Below are positions 41,950 to 52,760 of a DNA stretch of 64,000 nt, piece after piece. Under the pieces are notes generated by a model that made no database searches, was not told the origin of the DNA, and saw nothing but the letters and a program-made list of their open reading frames with translations. The DNA is taken from positions 17,998-81,997 of the forward strand of contig JACZVC010000010.1 in assembly GCA_022572885.1 (NCBI GenBank), given 5' to 3'. Origin of the DNA: Pseudomonadota bacterium (GTDB taxonomy: Bacteria > Pseudomonadota > Gammaproteobacteria > Steroidobacterales > MnTg04). The number at the start of each line of letters is the position of its first letter. The stretch's first letter is position 1. Both the position numbers and the translations under genes were made by a program.

Positions 41950-43159
41950 AGAAGTCAAAGTTCCCCAGCTACCCGAATCGATCGCCGATGCGACCCTGGT
42001 GAACTGGCACAAGAAACCAGGCGATGCGGTGCAGCGTGACGAAAACCTGGTCGATCTGGAAACTGACAAAGTGGTTCTCGAGGTGCCCGCGCCAGTCGCG
42101 GGTGTATTGAAAGAGATCTTCAAAGAAGACGGCGCGACGGTTAACAGCGGTGAGTTGCTTGCGATCATCGAAGAGGGTGCGGTTGCCGGTGAAAAAGTGG
42201 CGTCCGAGATCGAAAGCCCCGCCCCTGAAAAAGCCAGCGGACCGGTCAAGTCAGAACAACAACAAAAATCAGCGCACAAACTCAGTCCATCCGTCAGGCG
42301 CCTGCTCGAAGAGTACGGAATAGATCCGGGTGATATTGCGGGTAGCGGTCGCGGCGGGCGGATCAGCAAGTCCGATGTGATGAAATTTGCTGATAGCAGA
42401 CCCGTGCCTGCGGATAAACAGCCCGCCGCCACGGCCGCAACGGCTGGACTAACGAGACCCCGACAGGATCGTCGCGTGCCGATGACACGGCTGCGCTCGC
42501 GTATCGCCGACCGAATGGTCGAGGCGCAAAATACGGCTGCGATGCTGACTTCGTTCAACGAAGTCGATCTGAGCGCCGTGATCGAGTTGCGAAAAAAATA
42601 CCAGGGTAAATTTGAGAAAAAATATGGCGTGCGACTGGGGTTCATGTCTTTTTTCGCCAAAGCGTCTGTCGAAGCGTTGCAGAAGTTTCCGTCTGTCAAT
42701 GCCTCGGTTGAAGGCAGCGACATCATTTACCACGACTACTATGACATCGGCGTTGCGGTCTCGACCGATCGTGGCTTGATGGTGCCGATCCTGCGCGATG
42801 TGGACTCGCTCAGTTACGCGGGCATCGAAAAGGCGATAGCGGGTTTTGCCGATCGCGCGAAAGGTGGCAGCATAACTCTCGAGGAGCTGACCGGCGGCAC
42901 GTTTACGATCACCAATGGCGGTGTGTTTGGTTCGCTGATGTCGACGCCGATTCTCAATATGCCGCAAAGCGCCATTCTTGGCATGCATGCGATCGAGGAG
43001 CGGCCGGTCGTGGTTGACGGTGAAATCGTCGTGCGAGCGATGATGTATATAGCCCTGACCTATGACCACCGGATTATTGATGGCCGGGAAGCGGTCCAAT
43101 TTTTGGTCAGCATCAAGGAAACGCTGGAAGACCCGGCCAGATTAATGCTGCAGATTTAG
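41942..43159 (+). CDS. sucB: Dihydrolipoyllysine succinyltransferase (2-oxoglutarate dehydrogenase E2)
   Basis: 405 aa from ATG 41942, identical in length to E. coli SucB; the open frame to 41873 lies inside sucA. A single lipoyl domain has the lipoylated Lys in [12 protein letters not shown] (near 43). An E3-binding domain is [19 protein letters not shown]. The C-terminal catalytic domain ends [17 protein letters not shown], containing the His-Asp active site. It forms the core of the complex. Confidence 0.97.
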   Translation: MIKEVKVPQLPESIADATLVNWHKKPGDAVQRDENLVDLETDKVVLEVPAPVAGVLKEIFKEDGATVNSGELLAIIEEGAVAGEKVASEIESPAPEKASGPVKSEQQQKSAHKLSPSVRRLLEEYGIDPGDIAGSGRGGRISKSDVMKFADSRPVPADKQPAATAATAGLTRPRQDRRVPMTRLRSRIADRMVEAQNTAAMLTSFNEVDLSAVIELRKKYQGKFEKKYGVRLGFMSFFAKASVEALQKFPSVNASVEGSDIIYHDYYDIGVAVSTDRGLMVPILRDVDSLSYAGIEKAIAGFADRAKGGSITLEELTGGTFTITNGGVFGSLMSTPILNMPQSAILGMHAIEERPVVVDGEIVVRAMMYIALTYDHRIIDGREAVQFLVSIKETLEDPARLMLQI

Positions 43160-43168
43160 GGAAGACTC

Positions 43169-44596
43169 ATGAGTAAACAGTTTGATGTCGTCGTTATAGG
43201 CGCCGGTCCGGCCGGCTATGTAGCTGCCATACGCGCAGCTCAGCTTGGCATGTCCGTTGCCTGTATAGACGACTGGAAGAACCACGATGGCAGCTTGTCC
43301 TATGGCGGCACCTGCCTGAACGCCGGCTGCATCCCGTCCAAGGCCTTGCTGGAGTCATCCGAGTTGGTGCACCGGGCAAAACATGAGTTTGCGGCGCACG
43401 GCATCGATACCGGTCCGGTCACGGTTGATTTGGCAAAGATGCAGAAGCGCAAGGCCGGTATCGTAAAACAACTGACCGGCGGCATCGCCGCGTTATTCGA
43501 GGCGAACAAGGTCACGGCATTGCAAGGTCGTGGACGCTTGCTCAAGGATCGCAAAGTAGAGTTCACGCCGCATACTGATAAGGCGGAAATCCTGCGCGGC
43601 AAAAACGTGATTCTGGCCTCGGGCTCGCTGCCGATGGAACTCGAGCAAGTGCCTTTCGATGGTAAGACCACCGTCGATTCCTGGGGCGCGCTCGAGTTTG
43701 ACGCGGTGCCAAAACGGCTGGCAGTCATCGGCGGAGGCGTGATCGGGCTGGAACTTGGCAGCGTCTGGCAACGCCTGGGAGCGAAGGTCGTCGTCCTGGA
43801 GGCGATGGACGATTTCCTGTTTATGATAGACCGGCAGATCGCCAGGGACACGCAGCGCCAGTTCAAACGTCAGGGGCTGGATATTCGCCTGGGAGCAAAG
43901 GTCAGCGGCGCCACCAGGAGCAAGTCGGGAATCAAGCTCAAGTATGCCGATAGCAAGGGCGAACAAGGCGTCGAAGTGGACAAGGTAATCGTTTGCGTCG
44001 GTCGTCGGCCCAACAGCGGGGACTTGTTTGAGAAAGATTGTGGCGTAACAACCGACTCACGCGGCTTCGTCGAAGTCGATGAGGAATGTCGCACGGGGGT
44101 TGCCAATGTCTGGGCGATCGGCGACCTGGTTCGTGGCCCGATGCTCGCCCACAAAGGGTCGGAAGAGGGCATCATGGTCGTCGACCTGATCGCCGGCGAA
44201 ATCAGCGTAGTCAATTACAATACGATCCCGTCGATCATATATACCGCACCGGAAATCGCCTGGGTTGGCCAGAATGAGGAAGAAATCAAGAAAAGCGGGC
44301 GAGCCTACAAGGTGGGTGTTTTTTCATTCGCTGCCAACGGCCGGGCAAAAGCGATGGAGATGGCCGCCGGTTTGGTGAAAATTATTGCCGCCGAGGATGA
44401 CGACGAAATACTCGGTGTTCATATCGCCGGGCCGATGGCCGGGGAGCTGATCGCAGAGGCAGTGCTGGCGATGGAATTTTCAGCCAGCGCCGAAGATCTG
44501 CAACGGACCATCCATGCTCATCCGACCCTGTCCGAGGCGCTGCACGAAGCGGCCCTGGCAGTGGACAATCGGGCGATCCATGCAATCAACAATTAA
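43169..44596 (+). CDS. lpd: Dihydrolipoamide dehydrogenase (E3)
   Basis: 475 aa flavoprotein. FAD-binding VVIGAGPAGYVAAIRAAQLG, redox disulfide GGTCLNAGCIPSKALL, NAD-binding VIGGGVIGLELGSVWQRLG, and the C-terminal HAHPTLSEALHEAAL with the catalytic His-Glu pair. It reoxidises the lipoyl arm of SucB (and probably other 2-oxoacid complexes). It follows sucB by 9 nt. Its TAA overlaps the relA stop on the opposite strand by four bases. Confidence 0.97.
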   Translation: MSKQFDVVVIGAGPAGYVAAIRAAQLGMSVACIDDWKNHDGSLSYGGTCLNAGCIPSKALLESSELVHRAKHEFAAHGIDTGPVTVDLAKMQKRKAGIVKQLTGGIAALFEANKVTALQGRGRLLKDRKVEFTPHTDKAEILRGKNVILASGSLPMELEQVPFDGKTTVDSWGALEFDAVPKRLAVIGGGVIGLELGSVWQRLGAKVVVLEAMDDFLFMIDRQIARDTQRQFKRQGLDIRLGAKVSGATRSKSGIKLKYADSKGEQGVEVDKVIVCVGRRPNSGDLFEKDCGVTTDSRGFVEVDEECRTGVANVWAIGDLVRGPMLAHKGSEEGIMVVDLIAGEISVVNYNTIPSIIYTAPEIAWVGQNEEEIKKSGRAYKVGVFSFAANGRAKAMEMAAGLVKIIAAEDDDEILGVHIAGPMAGELIAEAVLAMEFSASAEDLQRTIHAHPTLSEALHEAALAVDNRAIHAINN

Positions 44597-46788
44597 GGCG
44601 CGTCTCTTTTTGCACTAAGGACGTTGGCCAGGGATGTCAGGCGATGTAAAACACGGCTGAGTTTATCCAGGCCGCTGACTTCTATTCCCAATCGAATCTC
44701 GGCGGTGTTGTGTATGGCATCGGTCGAAGTGTCCAGCCTGAAAATGCGGATTTTTTCGTCGGCCAGCAAGGTTGTCACATCCTTGACCAGTCCCGACCGG
44801 TCATAAGCTTTAACGCTGATGCTGGCCGGATATAGATCTTCCTGGGTGCTGGCCCAGGAAACGTCGAGGACTCGCTCGGGCCGCCTCGCCATTAACCGCA
44901 GGAGATTGCCGCAGTTGTCCCGATGCACGGTGACGCCTCGTCCCTGGGTCAGGTAGCCACGAATTTGCTCCGGGGGTACCGGCTGACAACAGCGGGCGAA
45001 TCCTGTCATCAGGTCGCCAACTCCCTCAACGCGCACTTTTCCTTTGCCCAAACGAGAGCCAGGCTGGGCTTTGCGCGCTTGCAGCGCGAATTTTTGTGCC
45101 GGTTTCTCGGATCTCTGGATCGCACTGGCAACGGCCATAACGGTTATTTCACCGTTGCCCAGTGCAATGTACATCTCGTCCGGCGTGCCAAAATGCAACA
45201 ACCGGGCCAGTTTTTCATGCTCGAATTTCTTGTAGCCCAACCTCGAGAGTTCCCGCTCCAGCATGACACGGCCCTGTCGCTGGTTCTGTTCCTGGTCCTG
45301 TCGCCTGAACCAGCTGCGAACCTTGATCCGGGCGCGCGACGAAGCCAGAAACCCGAGTTGGGGAATCAGCCAGTCCCGGCTGGGCCTGGGTTCCTTGCCG
45401 GTCAATATCTCGACCTGTTGGCCATTGGCCAGTTTGTAGGTTAACGGAACCATCCGCCCGTTGACCTTCGCGCCCCGGCAGCAGTGTCCGATATCGGTGT
45501 GTATGTGGTAGGCGAAATCCAGCGGCGTACCGCCCATGGGCAGATCGACGACATCGCCGCGTGGACTGATGGCGTAGATTCGGTCTTCGAATATTTCGCT
45601 CTGGACACGGCTCAGAAAATCCTCGTCGCTGACGTCGTTTTCAACCGGCTCCAGCAAACGGCGCAGCCAGACGACTTTCTGAGCGAAAGCGCTGTCGCGT
45701 TTGCCACGTTCCTTGTATTGCCAATGCGCCGCCACCCCGAGTTCGGCATGCTGATGCATTTCCGCGGTTCGAATCTGGATTTCCAGCGCTTTGCCGTGTG
45801 GACCGATGACCGCTGTATGCAGTGACCGATACAGGTTTTCTTTTGGCGTTGCGATGTAATCGTCAAATTCGCCCTGAATATACGGCCAGGTGCCGTGCAC
45901 GACGCCCAATGCGGCGTAACAGTCGGCAACGCTGCCAACCATGATGCGGATGGCCCGGATATCCAGCACCTGCTCGAAGGCAAGGTTGTTGCGCTGCATT
46001 TTCCGCCAGATGCTGTAGATGTGCTTTGGCCGGCCACTGATTTTTGCGCTGACTCCTGCTTTTGCCAGTTCTTTGTGCAGCGAAGTCTGTACACGTCCGA
46101 TATAAGTCTCGCGGTCTTCGCGCTTTTCCCTAAGGTCACGAGCGATCCGGCGATAGTGCTCGGGTTCCAGGTAGCGAAACGCCAGATCCTCAAGTTCCCA
46201 CTTCAGCTGCCAGATACCCAGCCGGTTGGCCAAAGGGGCGAAAACGATCCGCGTTTCGGTTGCCGCACGGCGTTGCTCGGCGACCGGCGATGTCTTCAGG
46301 GAGCGCATGCGATAGAGCTGGTCTGCCAGGCGAACCAGCACCAGCCGGACGTCGCTAACGACGGTCAGTAACATTTTTCTGAGCGCCTCGGCCTGGTCGC
46401 CGCCCAGCCCGCCATGTTCCGGGATATCGCCCGGGATACGGGTGCGATCCAGTTTAACGAGCTGGTCTGTCAGTCTGGCAACGGATAAGCCAAATTGCGC
46501 TTCAACCTGGTCATGCGACAGGCAGCCGGACGTTAGGGCCGGGAAAAGGGCGGCGGCGCTGATTATCGCCTGGTCGGCGCCGAGCTTTGTCACGGTATCC
46601 GCAACCGCGGCAGCCCGGACCAGGCAGCATCGGCCTGTCTCGCCTTTGGCGGCCAGTTTGCCGGTCAGCCAGACCATCGTGCCGGCAAAAGATTCCGGGT
46701 TTTTTTCGGGCATTTTTCGAGTCGTTCCAGCGCGTACTTTTTTGGTGTTCGACCAGGGGAATACCGGTATCATATGCGACTTCATCAT
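44593..46788 (-). CDS. relA: GTP pyrophosphokinase RelA
   Basis: 731 aa. The N-terminal HD region lacks the HDxxED hydrolase motif (the equivalent stretch reads ALFPALTSG), so it is a synthetase-only RelA, not SpoT. The synthetase domain (about 240-370) has GRPKHIYSIWRKM and GEFDDYIATPKENLYRSLHT; the acidic EFDD is the RelA form. TGS (GDVVDLPMGGTPLDFAYHIH), a Cys-containing zinc-finger region (FARCCQPVPPEQIRGYLTQG) and an ACT/RRM domain follow. It senses deacylated tRNA on ribosomes. The start is uncertain; the ATG at 46713 with GGAACG upstream is an alternative. Confidence 0.94.
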   Translation of the reverse strand: MMKSHMIPVFPWSNTKKVRAGTTRKMPEKNPESFAGTMVWLTGKLAAKGETGRCCLVRAAAVADTVTKLGADQAIISAAALFPALTSGCLSHDQVEAQFGLSVARLTDQLVKLDRTRIPGDIPEHGGLGGDQAEALRKMLLTVVSDVRLVLVRLADQLYRMRSLKTSPVAEQRRAATETRIVFAPLANRLGIWQLKWELEDLAFRYLEPEHYRRIARDLREKREDRETYIGRVQTSLHKELAKAGVSAKISGRPKHIYSIWRKMQRNNLAFEQVLDIRAIRIMVGSVADCYAALGVVHGTWPYIQGEFDDYIATPKENLYRSLHTAVIGPHGKALEIQIRTAEMHQHAELGVAAHWQYKERGKRDSAFAQKVVWLRRLLEPVENDVSDEDFLSRVQSEIFEDRIYAISPRGDVVDLPMGGTPLDFAYHIHTDIGHCCRGAKVNGRMVPLTYKLANGQQVEILTGKEPRPSRDWLIPQLGFLASSRARIKVRSWFRRQDQEQNQRQGRVMLERELSRLGYKKFEHEKLARLLHFGTPDEMYIALGNGEITVMAVASAIQRSEKPAQKFALQARKAQPGSRLGKGKVRVEGVGDLMTGFARCCQPVPPEQIRGYLTQGRGVTVHRDNCGNLLRLMARRPERVLDVSWASTQEDLYPASISVKAYDRSGLVKDVTTLLADEKIRIFRLDTSTDAIHNTAEIRLGIEVSGLDKLSRVLHRLTSLANVLSAKRDAP

Positions 46789-46811
46789 AGCTTACCGTCA
46801 GGGGGTTCTGC

Positions 46812-47369
46812 ATGCGGGTTTTTCTGTTGTTTATGGGTTTATTGCTGCTGCCTTTGGTCAGTCATCCAGAGAGCCTCGAAATCAGTGCGAATGACGACGC
46901 CGCCAAATTCGGGTTTGGCTGGTACCTGGGTCAGCAACGCCTGGCGATGGATGTTTCCTGGCTGCATCACCAGGACCAGGGGGATGTGATCAGCCTGGGG
47001 GTGAACGTGACGGGATTTGCCAGCAGTGGTCAGAGCCCGGTCGAAGCAGGTCTGGGCGGAAAACTTGTGTATACCGATTCAGACAATCTTAATCTCGACG
47101 GCGGCGCATTGGCGCCGGGAGGTTTCATTTCCTATACCTTGCCAAACTCGAACCGGTTCACCTTATACGGGCATTTGTATTTCGCACCCGATATCCTGAC
47201 TTTCGGGGACAACGAGACCTACCGGGAAATAGAGTTCCGCCTGTACTACTCGGTGATCGATGATGCCGAGCTTTTCCTGGGTATTCGAAATGTCCATGTC
47301 GGCTATGATTTGGGCCCGAGCGTGAATTTCGATACCGGCCTCAATCTTGGCCTGAAGATGAGGTTCTAG
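46812..47369 (+). CDS. YfaZ-like outer membrane protein
   Basis: 185 aa. A signal peptide (about 1-20) is followed by a short beta-barrel with the YfaZ-type block [20 protein letters not shown] and a terminal strand NLGLKMRF ending in Phe, the usual outer-membrane insertion signal. Function unknown. Divergent from relA across 23 nt and 7 nt before yebC. Confidence 0.8.
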   Translation: MRVFLLFMGLLLLPLVSHPESLEISANDDAAKFGFGWYLGQQRLAMDVSWLHHQDQGDVISLGVNVTGFASSGQSPVEAGLGGKLVYTDSDNLNLDGGALAPGGFISYTLPNSNRFTLYGHLYFAPDILTFGDNETYREIEFRLYYSVIDDAELFLGIRNVHVGYDLGPSVNFDTGLNLGLKMRF

Positions 47370-47376
47370 GCCCGCC

Positions 47377-48120
47377 ATGGCAGGTCACAGCAAGTGGGCA
47401 AATATTCAGCATCGCAAGGGCGCCCAGGACAAAAAACGCGGCAAGCTGTTTACCAAGCTGATCCGTGAAATCACCATAGCGGCACGGATGGGCGGGCCTG
47501 ACCCGGATGCCAATCCCAGGCTGCGCACGGCGATTGACAAAGCCAGGGGCCAAAGCATGCCAAAAGACAATATCGAAAGGGCGGTCAAGAGAGGGTCGGG
47601 TGACACAGAGGGCGTCGATTACGAGGAAATTCGTTATGAAGGGTATGGCCCGGGCGGGGTCGCGGTGATGGTGGATTGCCTGACCGACAATCGAAACCGA
47701 ACGGTAGCCGAGGTTCGGCATGCCTTTGCCAAGTACGGAGGCAACCTCGGAGCGGATGGATCGGTCGCCTACCTGTTTAATCATGTGGGCCAGATCAGCC
47801 TGGCCGGAGGCGCGGATGAAGATCGTGTCATGGAAGTCGCGCTCGAGGCGGGCGCCGAGGATGTCATCGGCAATGATGATTCTTCGTTCGATGTGATCAC
47901 CGACCCGCAGGAATTCGAGGCGATCAGGAACGCATTGGCGGCGGCCGGTCTTGAAGCGGAATCGTCCGAAATTACGCACTGGGCCAGCACCTCCGCCGAA
48001 CTGGGCGAAAAAGATGCCGCGCAGATGATCAAGTTGCTGGAAGCGCTCGAGGACCTGGACGACGTCCAGAACGTTTACTCCAACGCAGACATTTCGGAAG
48101 AAATCCTGGCGAGCTTATGA
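47377..48120 (+). CDS. yebC: YebC/PmpR family protein
   Basis: 247 aa. The N-terminus [20 protein letters not shown] is diagnostic, and the family blocks [20 protein letters not shown] and ALMVDC-like [15 protein letters not shown] follow. Family members are DNA-binding regulators or translation factors that relieve ribosome stalling. It is placed just upstream of ruvC as in many proteobacteria. Confidence 0.96.
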   Translation: MAGHSKWANIQHRKGAQDKKRGKLFTKLIREITIAARMGGPDPDANPRLRTAIDKARGQSMPKDNIERAVKRGSGDTEGVDYEEIRYEGYGPGGVAVMVDCLTDNRNRTVAEVRHAFAKYGGNLGADGSVAYLFNHVGQISLAGGADEDRVMEVALEAGAEDVIGNDDSSFDVITDPQEFEAIRNALAAAGLEAESSEITHWASTSAELGEKDAAQMIKLLEALEDLDDVQNVYSNADISEEILASL

Positions 48121-48151
48121 CCATGGAATTGCAACGGTCGAAATATTCGCA

Positions 48152-48664
48152 ATGAGCGGCGGTGTTCGCATACTGGGCATTGACCCCGGTTCACGGGTGA
48201 CCGGGTTTGGCCTGATCGTTGCCGATGGCCCCCGGTACAGCTACGTTGCATCCGGGTGCATCCGGACGCCGTCCGGCGATTTTGCCGGTCGCCTGCGGGA
48301 AATCTATCAGCAGGTTGGCGAGGTCAGCCGGGAACATCAACCGGATGAGGTGGCAATCGAAAGCGTTTTCCTCAGCAAGAATGCAGCCACGGCGTTAAAA
48401 CTGGGGCAGGCGAGAGCAGCGGCAATGTGCGCGACATTTGCGCTTGACCTGCCGATTTTCGAATATGCGCCCAGGCAGATCAAGCGATCGGTCGTCGGCA
48501 CAGGCAAGGCGGAAAAGGTCCAGGTCGAGCACATGGTCAAGGTGTTGTTAAAACTCAAGGGCCCGATCCAGAGCGATGCCGCCGATGCACTGGCCGTGGC
48601 GCTTTGCCACGCCAACGTCAGGGACAGCGCGATTCACCGCGCTGCGGCGCAGGTGCAGGCATGA
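48152..48664 (+). CDS. ruvC: Holliday junction endonuclease RuvC
   Basis: 170 aa. ILGIDPGSRVTGFGLI holds the first catalytic Asp, EVAIESVFLSKNAATALKLG the Glu and basic DNA-contact region, and SDAADALAVALCHAN the C-terminal acidic pair. It resolves Holliday junctions together with RuvAB. Its stop overlaps the ruvA start (ATGA). Confidence 0.97.
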   Translation: MSGGVRILGIDPGSRVTGFGLIVADGPRYSYVASGCIRTPSGDFAGRLREIYQQVGEVSREHQPDEVAIESVFLSKNAATALKLGQARAAAMCATFALDLPIFEYAPRQIKRSVVGTGKAEKVQVEHMVKVLLKLKGPIQSDAADALAVALCHANVRDSAIHRAAAQVQA

Positions 48665-49251
48665 TCGGGTTTATTCGTGGCCGCCTGGTCGAGAAAAAAC
48701 CGCCGCTGCTGTTGGTGGATGTCGCCGGTATCGGCTACGAAATAGAGGTGCCGTTGTCGACTTTGTACGAATTACCCGAAGTCGGTTTGGAAGTCGCCTT
48801 GAAAACGCATCTCCTGGTGCGGGAAGATGCTCATGTTCTGTTCGGTTTTGCCAGCGATGCCGAACGCAGCCTGTTTCGGAGCTTACTGAAGATCTCCGGC
48901 GTTGGGGCGCGACTGGCTTTGGCGATACTGTCGGGTAGCAGCGTCGATGGCTTCGTCCGTTGTGTCGAGGAACAGGACATAACCTCGCTGGTCAAGATTC
49001 CGGGGGTCGGCAAAAAGACCGCGGAACGACTGGTGATGGAAATGCGCGACCGCTTGCGTGATCTTGGCCATATTCCCGGTGCGGGCAAATCCGGCTCGGG
49101 AACTACGGAACCTGCCGACGAGGCATTTGGTGCGCTGGTCGCGCTGGGATACAAACCCGCCGAGGTCACTCGTATGATAGCCAGTGTCGATGCTGCGGAC
49201 ATGAATACCGAGGAACTGATTCGGCAGGTTCTGAAACAGGCTGCGCGATAA
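48661..49251 (+). CDS. ruvA: Holliday junction DNA-binding protein RuvA
   Basis: 196 aa from ATG 48661, overlapping the ruvC stop by four bases. [20 protein letters not shown] starts the OB-fold domain. Tandem HhH motifs ([35 protein letters not shown]) bind the junction. A C-terminal domain ([20 protein letters not shown]) contacts RuvB. Confidence 0.97.
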   Translation: MIGFIRGRLVEKKPPLLLVDVAGIGYEIEVPLSTLYELPEVGLEVALKTHLLVREDAHVLFGFASDAERSLFRSLLKISGVGARLALAILSGSSVDGFVRCVEEQDITSLVKIPGVGKKTAERLVMEMRDRLRDLGHIPGAGKSGSGTTEPADEAFGALVALGYKPAEVTRMIASVDAADMNTEELIRQVLKQAAR

Positions 49252-49255
49252 ACTT

Positions 49256-50299
49256 ATGCTGGAACAAGACAGACTCATCAGTACCGGTGGCAATCCCGAA
49301 GACGAGGCTTTTGACCGAGCCATTCGTCCCCGCCTGCTCAAAGACTTCGTCGGTCAGGCTATCGTCAAAAAGCAGATGGATATATTTATCCGGGCTGCCC
49401 GCAATCGCGAGCAAGCCATGGATCACGTACTGATATTCGGCCCCCCTGGCCTGGGCAAGACAACCTTGGCGCATGTCATCGCCAATGAACTCAACGTCAA
49501 TCTACGCCATACCTCGGGCCCGGTTCTGGAGCGCCCTGGAGATCTGGCCGCTTTGCTCACCAATCTGGAGCCCCATGACGTTTTGTTCATCGACGAGATT
49601 CACCGGCTGAGCCCGATCGTCGAGGAGATACTGTACCCGGCTTTGGAGGATTTCCAGCTCGATATCATGATCGGCGAAGGCCCGTCGGCCCGTTCGATCA
49701 AGCTCGATCTGCCGCCATTCACACTGGTCGGTGCGACGACCAGGGCGGGGCTGCTGACCTCGCCGTTAAGGGATCGATTCGGCATCGTCCAGCGGCTGGA
49801 ATTTTACAGCACCGATGAATTGGCTTTTATCGTGCGCCGCTCAGCTGGCATTTTGAATCTGAAAATCGAGGAACGGGGTGCAATGCAGATTGCATCGCGG
49901 TCCCGGGGTACGCCCAGAATCGCCAATCGCCTGCTGCGACGGGTTCGGGACTATGCCGAGGTCGAAGCCGATGGCGTGGTCACGGCGGATGTTTCAATTG
50001 CGGCGATGGATTTACTGGCGGTGGATCAGGAAGGATTCGATCTGCAGGACCGCAAGCTGCTGCTGACGATTATCGAAAAATTTGATGGCGGCCCGGTAGG
50101 AATTGACAGCCTGTCGGCTGCCCTGAGCGAGGAAAGGGGTACCATTGAGGAGGTACTTGAGCCTTTTCTTATTCAGCAAGGCTTCCTGATCCGTACATCG
50201 CGCGGGCGAATGGCGAGCGCTAATGCCTACCGCCATTTCGGTCTGGAGCCACCGGCCAAAGAGCGCACGGATCGGCTGCCCTTGTTCGACGACAAATAA
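49256..50299 (+). CDS. ruvB: Holliday junction branch migration ATPase RuvB
   Basis: 347 aa AAA+ motor. [19 protein letters not shown] is Walker [21 protein letters not shown]alker [19 protein letters not shown] sensor 1/arginine finger region, and a C-terminal winged helix follows. It drives branch migration with RuvA. It starts 4 nt after ruvA. Confidence 0.98.
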   Translation: MLEQDRLISTGGNPEDEAFDRAIRPRLLKDFVGQAIVKKQMDIFIRAARNREQAMDHVLIFGPPGLGKTTLAHVIANELNVNLRHTSGPVLERPGDLAALLTNLEPHDVLFIDEIHRLSPIVEEILYPALEDFQLDIMIGEGPSARSIKLDLPPFTLVGATTRAGLLTSPLRDRFGIVQRLEFYSTDELAFIVRRSAGILNLKIEERGAMQIASRSRGTPRIANRLLRRVRDYAEVEADGVVTADVSIAAMDLLAVDQEGFDLQDRKLLLTIIEKFDGGPVGIDSLSAALSEERGTIEEVLEPFLIQQGFLIRTSRGRMASANAYRHFGLEPPAKERTDRLPLFDDK

Positions 50300-50310
50300 A
50301 GGAACCCGGA

Positions 50311-50754
50311 ATGAAGGCGGACTCTGCTGAGCAATCAGAAACGGCAAGACCTTTCTCCATTCGAGTTCGCGTTTATTACGAAGATACAGACGCCGCGGGG
50401 GTTGTTTATTACGCGAATTACCTGAAATTCATGGAGCGTGCGAGGACCGACCATTTGCGTGCCATGGGTATACGCCACGGCGACCAGAAGTCCGGGGAGA
50501 ATCTTGCGTTCGTCGTGGTCAATGCAGACATCAGCTATCACCAACCGGCGCGACTGGATGACGAGTTATGGGTCAGTTCAGCGCTGCCCGAACTTGGCCG
50601 CAGCACCCTGGTTTTCGAGCAACAGGTCCGCCGGAACGGTGCAGACGGCGAATTGTTATGCAGCGGCCGTATTCGGGCGGCCTGCGTTTATGCGGATAGT
50701 TTCAAGCCACGATCGCTACCGGCCATCATGCGGGTCAGCAAGGAGAGCAACTGA
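50311..50754 (+). CDS. ybgC: Tol-Pal system acyl-CoA thioesterase YbgC
   Basis: 147 aa hot-dog fold. VYYEDTDAAGVVYYANYLKF contains the catalytic Asp and the HotDog helix, and MERARTDHLRAMGI follows. Its position immediately before tolQ (stop adjacent to the tolQ ATG) is the conserved one. It hydrolyses acyl-CoA or acyl-ACP at the membrane. Confidence 0.95.
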   Translation: MKADSAEQSETARPFSIRVRVYYEDTDAAGVVYYANYLKFMERARTDHLRAMGIRHGDQKSGENLAFVVVNADISYHQPARLDDELWVSSALPELGRSTLVFEQQVRRNGADGELLCSGRIRAACVYADSFKPRSLPAIMRVSKESN

Positions 50755-51444
50755 ATGAGCGGCGATTTATCATTTCTGGTTTTGATACTCGAGGCCAGCG
50801 TTATCGTACAGCTGGTACTGCTGTTGCTGGTGCTCGCGTCGGTGGCGTCATGGGCGATCATCCTGAAAAAACGCCGGGTGCTCAACCAGGCGATCAGCGG
50901 GGCCGATGCCTTTGAGCAACAATTCTGGTCCGGCGGCGATCTGACCGCCATGTATCAGGAGATCAACAAGAGGACCCAGGCGGCGACGGGCATGGAAAGC
51001 ATTTTCGAGGGCGGTTTCCGCGAATTTGTTCGCCTGCGCTCTGAACCGGGAATCGACCAGGCCAAGATGATGGATGGCAGCCAAAGGGCGATGCGGGTCT
51101 CGCAGATGCGCGAGGTCGACCGCCTCGAACGCAATCTGGCCACGCTTGCCACGATCGGCTCGACAAGCCCGTATGTCGGCTTGTTCGGAACCGTGTGGGG
51201 GATCATGAACACATTCACCCAACTGGGTAAAGTGCAGCATGCGACGCTGGCCATGGTTGCACCCGGCATTGCGGAGGCACTGGTTGCGACGGCCATGGGT
51301 CTGTTTGCCGCGATCCCCGCGGTGATTGCCTATAACCGGTATGCAGACCAGGTAACGCGTCTCGAAAACCGCTACGACACTTTTGCCGAGGAGTTCGTAT
51401 CGATCCTGCAACGCCATGCGCCGCGCAGCAAACCCGGGAGCTGA
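50755..51444 (+). CDS. tolQ: Tol-Pal system proton channel subunit TolQ
   Basis: 229 aa, three membrane helices (about 18-40, 130-155, 170-195), MotA/TolQ/ExbB type. The block LATLATIGSTSPYVGLFGTV contains the conserved Thr/Gly residues of the proton pathway. With TolR it energises TolA. Start abuts the ybgC stop. Confidence 0.96.
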   Translation: MSGDLSFLVLILEASVIVQLVLLLLVLASVASWAIILKKRRVLNQAISGADAFEQQFWSGGDLTAMYQEINKRTQAATGMESIFEGGFREFVRLRSEPGIDQAKMMDGSQRAMRVSQMREVDRLERNLATLATIGSTSPYVGLFGTVWGIMNTFTQLGKVQHATLAMVAPGIAEALVATAMGLFAAIPAVIAYNRYADQVTRLENRYDTFAEEFVSILQRHAPRSKPGS

Positions 51445-51446
51445 TC

Positions 51447-51896
51447 ATGGCAAGGAACAAGCAATTAAAATTGATGGGCGAGATAAATGTGGTCCCCTAT
51501 ATCGATGTCATGCTGGTGTTGCTGATCATATTCATGGTGACTGCGCCATTGCTGACGCAGGGAATAGAAGTGGAATTGCCCGATGCCGCGGCCGAGCCGC
51601 TGGACGACGACCTGTTGCGCGATCATCAACCATTGATTCTGAGCATCAATGCCGGTGGCGATCTCTTTTTGAATATAGGCAAGAACGAAGAACAGGCCAT
51701 TGACGAGGTGACGGTGGTCGCACGAACGCTGGCAGTTCTGCGCCGTGAGCCGGAAACGCCTGTTCTGGTACGTGCCGATGAGACGGTGGCTTTTGGGCGG
51801 GTGGTGACCGCCATGGTGCTGTTGCAGCAGGCCGGCGCGAAAAAAGTCGGCTTTGTCACCGATCCACTGGAACAGCTCCCGGTCAGGAGAGAGTGA
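51447..51896 (+). CDS. tolR: Tol-Pal system protein TolR
   Basis: 149 aa, one N-terminal membrane helix with the proton-carrying Asp in INVVPYIDVMLVLLIIFMVT, then a periplasmic ExbD/TolR domain. Forms the TolQ-TolR motor. Starts 2 nt after tolQ. Confidence 0.96.
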   Translation: MARNKQLKLMGEINVVPYIDVMLVLLIIFMVTAPLLTQGIEVELPDAAAEPLDDDLLRDHQPLILSINAGGDLFLNIGKNEEQAIDEVTVVARTLAVLRREPETPVLVRADETVAFGRVVTAMVLLQQAGAKKVGFVTDPLEQLPVRRE

Positions 51897-51902
51897 CCGG
51901 CT

Positions 51903-52748
51903 ATGTTCGGATTTTATCGCGAATACCGGGGTGCCTTGATCAAGTCCGTCGTCTTGCACCTGGTGATGTTCGGCTTGCTTGGCGTCAGCCTTGCGCGCAG
52001 CGCTGCATTTACCCCGCCGCCGCCACAGATCACGATCAAGGCGACCGTGGTAGACGAGCGACGAATACAGCAGGAAATAGCCGCCCTGGAGGAAGCTGAA
52101 CAGGAGGTGCAACGGGCGGCGGATGCGAAACTCGCGGAAGCGCGCAGGCAAAGACAGCAAGAAGAGCGCCGGGCGAAGGCAGCTGTAGATAAGCGCCGCC
52201 AGGACCGGCTAAACGAGCAAAAACGCGCGGCGGCTGACCAGCGGCGGCGTGATGAGACGGAAGCCAGGGCGGCGCGCGAGTTGAAGGCTCTGCAAGAGCA
52301 GCGGAGCGTCGAACAAATCCGGCTGGCGCGACTGCGCCAGGAGCAGGAGCAGGCCGAGGAAGCGCGCCGCAGGGCGCAGGCCGACACAGAGGCCAGGTTG
52401 CAGGCGCAAATCGAGGCGGACCTCAAGGCAGAGCTGGCGCTGGAGCAGTCCAGACTGAATGCTGAAGAGGCGGGCCTGCTGGACCTGTACAAGGCGATGA
52501 TTGAACAAAAGGTCAGGCGTAACTGGATTCGGCCGCCGAGCGCCCGCGCCGGGGTCGAGTGCACGGTGAATATCAGCCAGATTCCAGGTGGCGAAGTCAT
52601 CAGCGTTCGCATCGCGGAGTGCAATGCCGATGAGGCGACCCGTCGTTCGATCGAGGCAGCCGTTTTCAAGGCGTCGCCATTGCCGGAGCCGCCCGATCCG
52701 AATTTGTTCGAACGAAATATCATTTTTATTTTCAAGCCTGAGAACTGA
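51903..52748 (+). CDS. tolA: Tol-Pal system envelope-spanning protein TolA
   Basis: 281 aa. An N-terminal helix (about 14-36, VVLHLVMFGLLGVSLARSAA) anchors it in the inner membrane. A long Ala/Glu/Arg/Gln-rich helical rod (about 55-185) spans the periplasm. A C-terminal TolA-III-like domain (YKAMIEQKVRRNWIRPPSAR onward) binds TolB/Pal. It is shorter than E. coli TolA because of the rod. Confidence 0.94.
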   Translation: MFGFYREYRGALIKSVVLHLVMFGLLGVSLARSAAFTPPPPQITIKATVVDERRIQQEIAALEEAEQEVQRAADAKLAEARRQRQQEERRAKAAVDKRRQDRLNEQKRAAADQRRRDETEARAARELKALQEQRSVEQIRLARLRQEQEQAEEARRRAQADTEARLQAQIEADLKAELALEQSRLNAEEAGLLDLYKAMIEQKVRRNWIRPPSARAGVECTVNISQIPGGEVISVRIAECNADEATRRSIEAAVFKASPLPEPPDPNLFERNIIFIFKPEN

Positions 52749-52760
52749 CGGAGTCGTGCC